Part shown: positions 35,788 through 46,887 of the stretch, piece by piece | Numbering within the stretch: the stretch's first letter is position 1 | How the letters are laid out: each line of letters begins with the position of its first letter | From: Cephalotus follicularis | Lineage: Eukaryota > Streptophyta > Magnoliopsida > Oxalidales > Cephalotaceae | DNA length: 64,000 nucleotides | Direction of reading: 5' to 3' | Assembly (NCBI GenBank): GCA_001972305.1 | Contig: BDDD01001478.1 | Coordinates: forward strand, 124,001-188,000 | Notes under the pieces: model-generated | What the model was told of the DNA's origin: nothing | Database searches by the model: none | The model's input: the letters and a program-made list of their open reading frames with translations, nothing else | Translations under genes and position numbers: made by a program

Positions 35788-36722
35788 AGGTGAGAGACGA
35801 AGATTGTGGAGATGAAGTGAAGAGAGAGAGAGACGAACGACGTTGGTGGGAAAGGGAGATGAAGTGAAGGTTGAAGAGAGACTTCAAGGTATTTAGAAAG
35901 AGATGAAGCGAAGAATGTGTTGAAGAATGGTTAATGTGTATTAAGGGTAGTTTTGGCATTTTAAAAAATAAGCTAACATTGGACTAACGGTCAAGTGGGG
36001 AGAGTGGTTAGTATGTCTTCGATATTTAAGTCAAATGGCTTAAATGTCATTTCCATAATTTGGGTGGTTGATGTGTTCTCGAAACTAAACCACGTGTGTA
36101 TTTTACCCATTATTTTTTAAATCATTTTCAAGTTTAGATTTTATTTATGCCAGCTAATGTACATAACTCTGTTAAGTATCCATCAATCCTCATCTTAATA
36201 GAAAAAATTATAGTACTACTGTAGTATAGAATGGTAAACAAGGTGAGAAAAAAATTATAACATTATTGTAATATAGAATGATAATTACTTCTTCTATACA
36301 CTTTTTATTTTTTGTTTCGTATATTGGTTAAAGACACATTTTATGTTTCAATGAAAAGAGGAAAAAAAGATATAAGAAAAATAAGAAGAGTAGATTGAGG
36401 TGAAGAAAATACATACGAGGATATACCTATTATTTCATACTATATTATGATTTTTTTACCATCTTAGTAACAATTAATAATCCAAGTTCTTAAAGTAAAT
36501 GTTAATCATATAATACTAGACCTACTATTGAAGTTGGAACTTTTTAGACATCAACTATTAATAAAGCGTAAAATTTATATGACAACCATTAAAGACCTAG
36601 AGTCTAGCTTCATATGTGCAAAAGAAGTCTCTAAATCCCAAAAACATAGTTTAAGAAAAGTTAGAAGTTCACAAAATTTGAAGTAGATAATTTTGTCAAA
36701 CAAATTAGTAAATGTTAACAAT
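35788..36722. other. AT-rich spacer with a MULE-tail-like start
   Basis: 35788-35960 resembles the sequence just left of the copia (GACGAACGACGTTGGTGG versus AACGAACGGCGTTGGTGG at 24663, and GGTTAATGTGTATT in both). From about 36120 to 36722 I see only AT-rich sequence and no gene. Confidence 0.5.
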
Positions 36723-37363
36723 TGATATGGGAAAAATTCGTTTTGAACCCTTTGACACGTGGCCCGAGGGGAGCGCGCCAGCTGTCCCCTACGAGAATGA
36801 TGATCTGACCTATGGGTCTTGTCATCAATTAAGGGAAAGGTCTCCTCTGGCTAATCTGACACGCCACAGAGGGTAGGAGGCCGCACGTTCGCGCAGCCAT
36901 AGTTGAGGGGATAGCCCATCGTCACATCAATGTAAGAAAATGGACAGACAAGCCACCAAAGCCCTCCCATTCATTAATGGGCAGGCGGCTACGCACACCA
37001 AAGGGGGAGGAGTCCAAGGGGAATGTCAGGGCCTCTGACGCCCCCCCCTAGGGGCAGCCACTCCGGATGGGACGCTCATCAATCACAAGGGACCCTATAA
37101 ATACGAGAATGAAACACAATACAAAGGTCAGCCATTTTTCTCTTCTTCTAGCATACAAAGAGCCCATGATTCTCTGTACTACAGCTACAGCTAACTTGAG
37201 CTTCGGAGTGCCCCCAGGAGAATAACCTCCTGGACCCTTCTCCATTCTCTTGCTTGTGCAGGGATCAACACACCTCTTCCTCGGATAGATTGACGCATTC
37301 CCCAAATACAAATCACGCCCCTACACGTGGGGTACTGTTGTGGGAGAGATTTCCGCATCAACA
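36723..37363 (+). repeat. 5' LTR of Tat element 2
   Basis: TGATATGGGAAAAATTCG ... GCATCAACA. TATAAATA at 37096-37103 is the likely promoter for gag-pol. Confidence 0.95.
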
Positions 37364-37365
37364 GT

Positions 37366-37374
37366 TGGCGCCGT
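37366..37374 (+). other. Primer binding site of Tat element 2
   Basis: TGGCGCCGT two bases after the LTR, complementary to the tRNA-Asp 3' end; identical to element 1. Confidence 0.85.
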
Positions 37375-37408
37375 CTGTGGGAAACGCGGCGAAAAGTCAT
37401 CCAGAATC

Positions 37409-38776
37409 ATGCCTCCGAGGAAGAACACTATCAACCATTCCACAGCAGGTGGAAGCCAACCTACGGCGGGGAATGACACGGCCCAAACTAGCCAAGCCCC
37501 CCTGGGTGTCGAACAAGTCCCGGTCACGGGCGAGCAGTTCAATCGCCTATTCCAGGTGGCAGAGCGCATCACCGACTTGCTGGCCACAACTATAGCCAAC
37601 CAACAGCAACAAGCCGGGCATGTAGAGCAGGTGACCCGAGGAGTTTCCGACCCCAACCGACCAGAGGTGGAGGCACGACACCCACGAGGTGCTAGGCGAA
37701 ACCCGTCGAGGGGAGACGAGCTTCTCCTTGGGCGGTCAGGGGACAACAATCCCCTGGGAAGAAGACCCGAGATCAATGCATCTCTCCGGATGGAGTCCTC
37801 GACCGCCCGGTATCAACCTAACGACCCCAAGAGAGCACCTCCGGAGCGTCGGGCGATGGAGGTAGACCCCCAAGTGGAGGCCAGCGGCGTAGAACAGGCG
37901 CCAGCGTGCACCAACGCTTCGCGCAGAGCAGGGGCGGAGCGGGGGAGCAGGCACGACCTCACAGCCGCAGGGGCTGGGGGGTCGCGTGTTTCTAGCAGGG
38001 TCAGGAACATTGAAGACGTGGAGCAGGCAATGAATAGGAGGCTTGCGGAGGTGGAGAAAAGGCTCCAAGGAGCCGAAAAACCGAAAGGATACCTGGCGGA
38101 GGTACGCAACCTCACCGCCCATCCGTTCACGACGGACATCATGGCAGAGCACATTCCTAGTGGGTTTCGGCTCCCCAGTCTCGACAAATATGACGGGTCC
38201 GCGGACCCCCTCCAGCACATCCGGACATACATTCAAACCATGTTGGTATGCCAGGCCTCGGACGCCACGCTTTGCCGGGGGTTCCCGTCCACATTAACCG
38301 GAGCCGCCAGTCCTGGTTCTCAGCCCTGGCCTAGATTTCAGTAGGAGACTTTGACCAGCTTACGGAGATGTTTGTCACCAAATTCCTGAACAACACCACG
38401 CAGAGGCGAAACGCAACCCACCTGATCAATGTGGTGCAAGGAAGGGACGAGTCATTGAGGGACTACCTGACCAGGTTCAACAAGGAATCCCTCACAGTGA
38501 AAGACCTAGAGCCATCCTTCGCCATGGCAGCTCTGAACAACGGCCTGAGGAACAACTCCTCTTTCACGTTCTCTCTCTTGAAGAGACCTGCCCTGGATAT
38601 GGCCGACCTGCTGAGAAGAGCAGAGAGGTATGTGATTGCAAAGGAAGAAATGGCGGCCAGGAGACAAAAAACCCCCTGGTCGGACCATCAGGAGGAAAGA
38701 GGAGGGCACCCCCAAAATTTCCCCGGGAAAAGGGAGAGGAAGAGGGAGAGGTCGGACCTGACCAAGGACGACCTCC
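37409..38776 (+). pseudogene. gag of Tat element 2 (frameshifted, 3' end lost at the N)
   Basis: Start MPPRKNTINHSTAGGSQP, 45 bases after the LTR. Conserved blocks: SRVRNIEDVEQAMNRRLAEVEKR, FRLPSLDKYDGSADPLQHI, then a frameshift near 38310 and a TAG, then MFVTKFLNNTTQRRN and RDYLTRFNKESLTVKD. The matching gag of element 1 goes on for another 120 bases or so before a link region to protease. Here it stops at KRERSDLTKDDL against the N at 38777. About 0.4 kb of gag end and protease lead is missing compared with element 1. Confidence 0.88.
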
Positions 38777-38777
38777 N
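38777..38777. other. Lone N at a false-looking junction
   Basis: Left of the N is gag in plus sense; right of it is the coiled-coil exon of the antisense gene in minus sense. A similar lone N occurs at 27459. These look like contig joins rather than base-calling doubts. Confidence 0.7.
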
Positions 38778-40118
38778 CGGCCCTAGCCTGCCTCACCGCA
38801 ACCGCTCTGGCCTCTCGGGCCTCCCTCTCCTGGGCCTCCTCAGCCTCCCTGGCCTCCGCGGCTAGGGTCTGGGGCAACTCCTGAAGTCTCGCCCTCGCAT
38901 CCGCGCGCGCGGCCGCCCTCCTCTCCGACGCCCTTCGCGTCTTTTCCAAGGCCTTTTGCCTTCGCTCTGCATCTCTCCGCTGGGTCTCAGGGTCCTCGGA
39001 CCGGCCCTCCTCGCGCCCGGCCCTCAGCAGCTCCATTGCAGAGTTTGGTCGAGCCATCTCTGTACAAGCAAAAGGGAAACAGTTAGACACAGAAAAAATA
39101 AACGCATTCGCAAAAATAAACTAGTCCTAGGAAAAGCATAGTACGGCTTTCTCCTGGCAGGGCCGCGGAGGTAGCGGCTCCCCCTGGCTGCCTTGTCCCC
39201 TCTCTCTCTCTGCTGCGTCCCCTGGCCCCTCTCCTCTTTATCCAACTCCAGACTGACCCGACGGCCCACGGACATGCTCAGCCCATGCCTCAGCAGCCGG
39301 CCCTCGGACACGACCTTCTCCACGTCCTCCGGCCCCAGGGCTGAGAGCCTTGTCGCGCCCTCAGCTTCCTCCCTGGACAGATATGACCTCTGGTTCAGCC
39401 GCCCGATGTCCAGGGAGTCTGACCAAGGGCACGGCGTGAAGCCCGGGAGGTTCCTGACTAGAAAATACTTTTCCCTCCAACGCTTGATGGATTTGTTGTT
39501 CTCGGCCAGCAGTCGGGGGCGGCCCGGACATGACTTGAAGTGGAAGCCACGCTTCTTGGGGGTGGGGGCCACGGTGTGGAACTCCTTGAATAAACCTACG
39601 GTGGGTGTCACTCATGCTTCCATGCACCGCACAAGGAAGCCCACGATGAACCCCCAGGACTGAGCCTGCAGCATGGAGGGGTGGATCTGGTATTGTCTTA
39701 GGACGGCGATGGCGAACGGGTGCAGGGGGAGCCTAAGTCGGTGCTCCAGGGCGTCTTTGAACACCACGAAGTGCCCCAGCCGGCTCACGGTGGCATCCCG
39801 GGGGTCAGCTGGAATCTCCAAGTCCAGCCCGCCAGGGATGGCGTACTCCTTGACCAGCTGAGCCAGTTTTTCTGGGCGCATGGAAGACTCTTCAAAATCG
39901 GCCCGGAAAACATGGACCCCGGCCCCAGTGGCCTCCACATTGGGGTTCCCGGCAGCGGAGGCCCCCATCTCCACCTCCATATCTAGGGGCCGGACCGCCA
40001 CCGTAACCCCCTCAGAAGCACGAGCGATCGCTTCAGGGCCTCGAACGGGCCTCCTCGTCTGCATTGTTCTCGCCATTAAGCTGCCAGAGAGAGAGGACGA
40101 TGAAGATGAGGTGGTCAT
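38778..40118 (-). pseudogene. Antisense additional gene of Tat element 2 (exon 1 and part of exon 2)
   Basis: Start ATG at 40118 (MTTSSSSSSLSGSLMART). Exon 1 runs to about 39145 with motifs LVKEYAIPGGLDLEIP, HPFAIAVLRQYQIHPSM, QSWGFIVGFLVRCMEA, then a TGA (near 39612), then GLFKEFH, KRGFHFKS, REKYFLVRNLPGFTPCPW and GPEDVEKVVSEGRL. Intron about 39144-39058. Exon 2 starts MARPNSAMELLRAGREEG and forms an Ala/Arg/Glu-rich helix to the N at 38777. It is about two-thirds identical by eye to the gene in element 1 and homologous to that in element 3. It lies in the wrong part of the element (between gag and pol). The single nonsense codon may be its only lesion in this piece. Confidence 0.72.
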
Positions 40119-40285
40119 AGGAAGGTTCGAAAGGAGGGGAAAGTTAAACAGAGATAGGCTCACCTTGTTCCTTGCGTTCTGGAGAAGATGAAGGTAAGGG
40201 TTCTTGAGGATCAGGAGCTTTTTTCTATCTCTAAGGTTTTTAGGGATTATGGGTGCGTAAAGAGCCTCTTTGGGAAAGAAAGGGG

Positions 40286-40293
40286 TATTTAAA
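40286..40293 (-). promoter_or_regulatory. TATA box of the antisense gene, element 2 (first copy)
   Basis: TTTAAATA on the minus strand, 168 bases upstream of the ATG at 40118; conserved with element 1 (3562-3569) and repeated at 45871-45878. Confidence 0.55.
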
Positions 40294-40639
40294 GGCCCCT
40301 AGAGCGAATCTGGGCCGTTGATCCCAGAATTCACCAAGGGTGGAGATCCTCCTACCAGCTCAGGGGTGGTTAATGAAGGGACGCGCACAAGGCTCGAAGC
40401 GCCACGCCTTAAAGGATGGAGTAAGAGCACGCGCGAGTATCGAAACGACAAACGTTTAAAGTCCCGAAGGGACGTGCACGAAGACCGAAGCGTCAGGCGG
40501 CTAAGGGAAATTTAAGGCACAATAATGGATATTTAGTGATGGGACGTGGCTCGAGGTGACACCTGTCACACCCTACCACGTTTGGCGATTGGGTATAGAT
40601 CTAGTTCACCCAATATGTGGACCTAAAGGGGGGGAGGGG

Positions 40640-40810
40640 GGGCCGCGGCCTAGTCCCAATCCTTCACCTGGCCTGCCTAGGCACACTCAACGCGTCAGCC
40701 CGGGAGGAGCCCACGGCCTAGTCCCAATCCTTCACCTGGCCTGCCCAGGCATGCTCAACGCGTCAGCCCGGGAGGAGCCCGCGGCCTAGTCCCAATCCTT
40801 CACCTGGCCG
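40640..40810. repeat. Partial copy of the 69-bp tandem repeat
   Basis: Just over two units of the repeat that fills 46252-46800 (CCTTCACCTGGCCTGCC ... GTCAGCCCGGGAGGAG). The array breaks off inside a unit at about 40810, exactly where pol-lead sequence resumes, which marks the second false-looking junction. Confidence 0.85.
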
Positions 40811-43800
40811 TTATCCACACCATCTCTGGGGGGGTCACCTCCGGCGGAGACCATAAGAACTCCTGGAAGGCTTATGGGAGACAATCCCTGGCGGTGCAGC
40901 AGGTCCACCACAACAAGAGGCTGAGGACTGGTGGAGATGAGGAGGTAATATCCTTCTCCGAGGCGGACTACGAGGGAGTACGCCTCCCTCATGACGATCC
41001 AGTGGTAGTGACCCTCATGGTAGAACTTTTCACCACAAAGAGGATCCTGATTGACAGTGGCAGCTCGGCCAACATCCTGTACAAGCACGCCTTTGACCAG
41101 TTAAAGATACCCGTCGACCAGCTGAAGCCTGTAAAGACCCCTCTTGTCGGATTCGCTGGAGAAATGGTTAATCCCCTGGGGTCCATCGACCTGTCAGTAG
41201 TGGCAGGCACGGCTCCTCGCCAAACCCAAGTACAGATGACTTTCCTGGTGGTCGACAGGCCCAGCCCATACAACGCTATAATTGGGCGCCCGGGGCTGAA
41301 CATGATGGAGGCGATAGTGTCCACGAGGCACTTGCTTATGAAATTCCCCACGAGATTTGGCGTGGGAGAAGCCCGAGGGGACCAGCAGGCGGCCAGGCAA
41401 TGTTATAAGACTGCCGTTGCGGACCATGGGAAAGAAAAGGTCCTCCTCATCACCAATGTGGAGCTCAGGGGGGACGTCGAGCCTCAACGCCCGAGTCCCG
41501 TAGAAGACGTGGTCCAAGTGCCCCTAGAAGTGGGTAACTCCGAGAGAGTCTTCCAAGTTGGTTCACATCTCGGAGAGGCGGAGCGGGGGGAATTGATAGC
41601 ATTCCTCCGGGGCAACAGAGATGTCTTCGCCTGGTCCGCGGGGGAGGTCCCCGGGATCAACCCAAGCGTAATGACTCACAGATTAAGTGTAGATCCCGCA
41701 AGGACCCCGACCAGACAGAAGAAGAGGAACTTTGCCCCCGAGCGCCAGCAAGCAATAGCCGACGAAGTAAGCAAGCTTATGCAAGTAGGGTTCATAAGGG
41801 AACTACATTACTCGGACTGGCTGGCGAACCCCGTCCTGGTCAAAAAGGCGAATGGCAAGTGGAGAATGTGCATTGACTTCACAGACCTCAATAAAGCTTG
41901 TCCGAAGGATCACTTCCCTCTTCCGAAGATAGATCAGCTGGTGGATGCAACCTCGGGCTACAGAATGCTAAGCTTCTTGGACGCTTACTCGGGGTATAAT
42001 CAGATTCCTATGCACGAGCTCGATGAAAACAAGACAGCCTTTATCACCGACCGGGGGATGTATTGTTACAAGGTCATGCCCTTCGGCTTGAAGAACGCAG
42101 GGGCCACTTACCAACGGCTGGTCAATAAGATTTTCGAGCCCCAGATTGGGAGGAATATGGAGGTTTACGTTGATGACATGCTCGTCAAAACCCCGGGCGG
42201 GAGCCCCCACATCAAAGACCGGGGGGAGACGTTCGAGGTTCTAAGAAGATACCAAATGAAGCTCAACCCCTCTAAGTGCACTTTTGGGGTCTCCTCGGGC
42301 AAATTCCTGGGATTCATGGTTTCGGACAGAGGGATAGAGGCTAATCCGGAGAAGATCTCGGCTGTCCAAGATCTAAGACCCCCCCAAACCATCAGGGACA
42401 TGCAAAGACTGAGCGGGAGGATAGCGGCCCTGAGCCGGTTTGTTTCGAAGTCAGTGGAGAAATGCCTCCCATTCTTTAGGGTGCTGAGGGACCCCAAGGG
42501 GTTTTCCTTGTCAGAAGAGTGCCAAGAAGCCTTCAATAAGTTGAAAGAGTACCTGGCTTCTCCGCCCCTGATCTCGAAGCCCAAGGATGGGGAAAGTTTG
42601 TACTTATACCTCGCGGCCGCCCCAGGCGCAGTAAGCGCAGTACTGGTCAGGGAGGAAGAGCAGGTCCAGAGGCTGGTGTATTACGTGAGCAAGGTGTTGA
42701 ACGACGCCGAGGGGAGGTACCCGGAGGTAGAAAAGTTCGCCTATGCACTGATCATTGCGGCCCGGAAGCTGAGGCCGTACTTTCAAGCTCACTCAATCAA
42801 GGTTTTGACCGACCAGCAGCTCCGGCAAGTCCTTGCAAGGCCTGACACCTCAGGCAGACTGGTTAAGTGGTCGATAGAGCTGGGCGAATATGATGTGAAG
42901 TTTGAGGCCAGACCAGCGATCAAGTCACAGGTCTTGGCTGACTTCGTTGGAGATAATACACCCACGGAGTGAATGGAGGAGAACCCCTCAGAGAGCGAGA
43001 GGGAGACCTGGAGGTTATCTGTAGACGGCTCCTCCTGCCTCACGGGCAGCGGCGCGGGTGTGCTCCTAGTAAGTCCAAGTGGGTGGACGTTGGAGTATGC
43101 CCTGAGATTTGGTTTCAAGGCCACAAACAAAGAAGCTGAGTGGGAAGCCCTTATAGCCGGGCTGACAATAGCAAAGCACCTGGAGGTAAGGAGGATTGAG
43201 GTCTCCAGCGACTCCCAGCTAGTGGAAGGCCTGACAAGTGGAGAATACGAGCCCCGAGAGGAGTCGATGGAGAAATACTTATCACACTTCCAGGGTTTGA
43301 AGCCTACTTTTGAAGCCCTCAGTATTACGAAGATACCCAGGGCGGAAAACGCCCGGGCAGACCAGCTATCCAAAATGGCCACGGCGGGGGAGCTGGAAAG
43401 GAACCAGACCGTAATGGTACACTACCTGGACAGGCCAACCATCTCTGCAGCAGATGTCATGGACGTGGACATACCACAGGAGTCGAACTAGATGACCCCC
43501 TTTATATATTGGCTGAGGGACGGAATCTTGCCTGAAGACCCTGCGGAGGCAAGGAAACTGGTGTACAGAGCGAATAGGTTTCAACTCCGTGGGGAGATCC
43601 TCTACAAGAGATCTTTTTCATTTCCCTGGCTGAGGTGCCTGGCTCCGCAAGAGGCCGACTACGCTCTAAGGGAGGTCCACGAAGGAGTATGTGGCAACCA
43701 TACTGGGGGCAGGACGTTGTCCCACAAGCTGGTGAGGCAGGGCTACTATTGGCCTACCCTGCACCAAGATGCCGTCGACCTGGTAAGAAGATGCGACAAG

Positions 43801-44680
43801 TGTCAGAGGAATACGAACATAAGCAGAAGACCTTCTCAACCCTTGACGTCCATAACGGCCCCCTGGCCCTTCGCACAATGGGGGATGGATTTCGTAGGGC
43901 CACTTCCCATGGCCACGGTTCCTCATCGTGGCATTGGATTATTTCACCAAGTGGGTAGAGGCGGAGCCCCTGGCCACCATCACAGAAAAGAACACGGAAA
44001 GTTTTGTGTGGAAGTCCATTGTTTACAGATTCGGAGTCCCTAGGATCATAGTTTCAGATAATGAGAAACAGTTTGACTGCCAGGCTTTCCGTGACTTTTG
44101 CCAAGAATGGAGAATAGAGCATAGACTCGCCTCAGTGGCCTACCCTCAATGCAATGGCCAAGCAGAGGTAATAAATAGAGAAATCATTTCGGGCTTGAAA
44201 AAGTGCCTGGAGGACAGCAAAGGAAGATGAACGGAGGAGCTACCGAGCGTTTTGTGGGCATACAGGACTACTCCCCGGACAACCACGGGGGAGTCCCCTT
44301 TCAGTCTTTGCTTCGGGGCGGAGGCCATGGTACCTGTGGAAATTGGTGTCCAGTCACCAAGGGTCGTGCACTTCACAGAACAGAATAATGAAGAGGGCCT
44401 CCGGTGCCTTCTCGACCTAGTAGGAGAACTCAGAGACAAGGCCGCCATCAGAGTCGCAGCCTACCAGCAGAGGGTGAGCCATTACTACAACAAGAGGGTG
44501 AACCCCAGACCGCTACAGCAGGGGGACCTGGTCCTGCATAACTCCGCGGTCTCAGACCCCACCGGGACAAGAGGGAAGCTAGCCCCTGCCTGGGAAGGGC
44601 CATACAAGATCACCAGAGTACTCCGACCCGGAACATTCAAACTTGAAACTCTAGGGGGGAGGGAGATTGCCAGAGCTTAG
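40811..44680 (+). pseudogene. pol of Tat element 2: protease, RT, two RNase H, integrase (nearly open)
   Basis: One 692-codon frame (40894-42972) holds protease (ILIDSGSSANILY), reverse transcriptase (WRMCIDFTDLNKACPKDHFP, FLDAYSGYNQIP, VYVDDMLVKT) and RNase H (YYVSKVLNDAEGRYPEVEKF, VLTDQQLRQVL). After a TGA (42970-42972) the same frame gives the second RNase H (RLSVDGSSCLTGSGAG, KEAEWEALIAGLTIA, SSDSQLVEGL, ENARADQLSKM). After a TAG (43489-43491) comes the integrase zinc finger (HEGVCGNHTGG, CDKCQRN) and MDFVGPLP. Frameshifts near 43920 and 44220 break the integrase core (SDNEKQFDCQAF, GQAEVINREI) and C-terminus (TRGKLAPAWEGPYKI). All RT and RNase H catalytic motifs are present. Much better preserved than element 1. 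Confidence 0.92.
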
Positions 44681-45231
44681 AATGCCGAGCATCTGAGAAA
44701 ATATTACCAATAGTCGGATGTACACAAACTCAAAGTGGAAATAAAACTTTTTGACAAAAAAAAATGGCATTTAAGACAGTTCCAAGTTTGCAAGGGCCCG
44801 GAGGTCCAATGTTCATGTCCTTAAACCTCTGAACAGCCGCCGACCAGACAAGACCTCCCCGCCAGGGAAACAATACAAAGAACCTCCCGGGAGAGGGACA
44901 GTCCCAACGACGTTAAGCAGGGGGAACCACCTTGGTCCCCCCCAAATGACCAACCTACGCTAAGGGGCCATCTTTCCACCCCGGCCACGTAGCCGAGGGT
45001 CCCACCAAGGCGCAAGGGACAAAACCCCTCCAGGCGCCAGGCTGGTCCGGGGTCGGGAGCGTGCCCAAAGCTACGACAGACTCCCTCTTCTCCCCCAAGA
45101 ACCCCAAACAGGCCCAGGCGCCCTGCACATATCTAGCAAAAAGCCTCCCCCCGGGGAAGCACGCGAAGGCGTAAGACTCCCCAGGGAGCACCCCTCGGTC
45201 GACAACCCCACAGGAACTTGTCCGACCGAAC

Positions 45232-45256
45232 NNNNNNNNNNNNNNNNNNNNNNNNN
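45232..45256. other. Assembly gap (25 N)
   Basis: A run of 25 N. By comparison with element 1, the 3' exons of the antisense gene should lie here. Confidence 0.95.
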
Positions 45257-45489
45257 CGGCTAAAACTTCTCAGAAGGTACGCGGGTCTCTTTTGACCGCG
45301 TCGACCAGTTCCCCATGCGGTAGGGACCGCCCGACCTGGACCTCTAAGGGCGACTGGGGGCCCTACGGTGGCACTCGGCCGGCCCCGTGAAGCAACACAA
45401 GGTTCTGCGGGACCTCGTACCTGAATCCGAGGGTGACGTGGGCAAGCGGTAGCGGTAGGATTCTGTCATGGTCTAAGTGGGGAGGTACG
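45257..45489. other. String-reversed (not reverse-complemented) piece of the antisense gene
   Basis: The same-direction complement of these 233 bases reads as the coding sense of the antisense gene. It matches the reverse complement of about 39673-39902 with about 14 differences (about 94% by hand). Equivalently, reading the plus strand backwards gives the expected plus-strand sequence, and its end then joins the normal sequence at 45490 without a missing base. Ordinary inversion would give the reverse complement, which is not what is seen. Confidence 0.9.
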
Positions 45490-45705
45490 CCGGAAAACAT
45501 GGACCCCGGCCCCAGTGGCCTCCACATTAGGGTTCCCGGCAGCGGAGGCCCCCATCTCCACCTCCATATCTAGGGGCCGGACCGCCACCGTAACCCCCTC
45601 AGAAGCACGGGCGATCGCTTCAGGGCCTCGAACGGGCCTCCTCGTCTGCTTTGTTCTCGCCATTAGGCTGCCAGAGAGAGAGGACGATGAGGATGAGGTG
45701 GTCAT
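45490..45705 (-). pseudogene. Antisense gene of Tat element 2, 5' end (second copy)
   Basis: Start ATG 45705; MTTSSSSSSLSGSLMART through NPNVEATGAGVHVF, nearly identical to 40118-39903. It then runs into the string-reversed piece. The presence of two near-identical copies in one element suggests two genomic copies were merged. The upstream region to about 46150 also duplicates 40119-40560. Confidence 0.8.
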
Positions 45706-45870
45706 AGGAAGGTTCGAAAGGAGGAGAGAGATAAACGGAGATAGGCTCACCTTGTTCCTTGCGTTCTGGGGAAGATGAAGTCAAGGGTTCTTGGAGATCT
45801 GGAGCTTTTTCTTCTCTAAGGTTTTTAGGGATTAGGGGTGCGTAAAGAGTCTCTTTGGGAAAGAAAGGGG

Positions 45871-45878
45871 TATTTAAA
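45871..45878 (-). promoter_or_regulatory. TATA box of the antisense gene, element 2 (second copy)
   Basis: TTTAAATA on the minus strand, 166 bases upstream of the ATG at 45705. Confidence 0.55.
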
Positions 45879-46251
45879 GGCCCTAGAGCGAATCTGGACC
45901 GTTGATCCCAGAAATCATCAAGGGTGGAGATCCTCCTGCCAGCTCAGGGGTGGTTAATGAAGGGACGCGCACAAGGCTCGAAGCGCCACGCCTTAAAAGC
46001 TGGAGTAAGAGCACGCGCGAGGAGCGAAACGACAAACGTCTAAAGTCCTCCAACGGACCTGCACCAAGCACGCTCAACGCGTCAGCCCGCTAAGGGAAAT
46101 TTAAGGCACAATAATGGATATTCAGTCATGGGACGTGGCCCGAGGAGACACCTGTCACACCCTCACCACGTTTGGCGATTGGGTTAGCTCGCCAGCTGAA
46201 ACCTAGTTCACCCAATACGCTGGACGCTAAAGGGCGGGAGGAGCCCGCGGC

Positions 46252-46800
46252 CTAGTCTCCAATCCTTCACCTGGCCTGCCCAGGCACGCTCAACGCGTCA
46301 GCCCGGGAGGAGCCCGCGGCCTAGTCCCAATCCTTCACCTGGCCTGCCCAGGCACGCTCAACGCGTCAGCCCGGGAGGAGCACGCGGCCTGGTCTCAAAT
46401 CCTTCACCTGGCCTGCCCAGGCATGCTCAACGCGTCAGCCCGGGAGGAGCCCGCGGTCTGGTCTCAATCCTTCACCTGGCCTGCCCAGGCACGCTCAACG
46501 CGTCAGCCCGGGAGGAGCCCGCGGTCTCGTCTCCAACCCTTCACCTGGCCTGCCCAGGCACGCTCAACGCGTCAGCCCGGGAGGAGCCCGCGGCCTAGTC
46601 TCAAATCCTTCACCTGGCCTGCCCAGGCACGCTCAACGCGCCAGCCCGGGAGGAGCCCGCGGCCTAGTCTCAAATCCTTCACCTGGCCTGCCCAGGCACG
46701 CTCAACGCGTCAACCAGGGAGGAGCCCGCGGCCTAGTTTCGATCCTTCACCTGGCCTGCCCAGGCACGATCGATGCGCCAGCCTGGGAGGAGCCCGCGGA
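46252..46800. repeat. Tandem array, about eight units of 67-70 bp
   Basis: Units begin near 46252, 46321, 46388, 46458, 46526, 46594, 46663 and 46732. Core: CCTTCACCTGGCCTGCCCAG, GCACGCTCAACGCGTCAGCC, CGGGAGGAGCCCGCGG. GC-rich with short palindromes. It sits between the antisense-gene promoter and the polypurine tract. Most units are 68 or 69 bases, so a repetitive translated frame arises by chance. Confidence 0.92.
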
Positions 46801-46870
46801 ACCATCCCAATTTTTCACCAGACTTGTTCCTTTGACTATGTTCCCCCTCCTCTGGCACGCCCAGAGAAGC

Positions 46871-46887
46871 AGGACTAGGGGGGTATA
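46871..46887 (+). other. Polypurine tract of Tat element 2
   Basis: AGGACTAGGGGGGTATA directly before the 3' LTR. Confidence 0.85.

Noticed and set aside
38778-40118. Host gene captured between gag and pol
   Set aside because: Its sequence is the antisense gene found in elements 1 and 3, and its position is explained by the misjoin at the N.
45257-45489. True inversion or novel unique sequence
   Set aside because: An inversion gives the reverse complement. This segment matches only when reversed without complementing, which polarity forbids in vivo.
46423-46878. 151-aa repetitive protein (TWPAQARSTRQPGRSPRPS units)
   Set aside because: Direct translation of the tandem array, whose units are mostly 69 bases; no start context, splice signals or homology.
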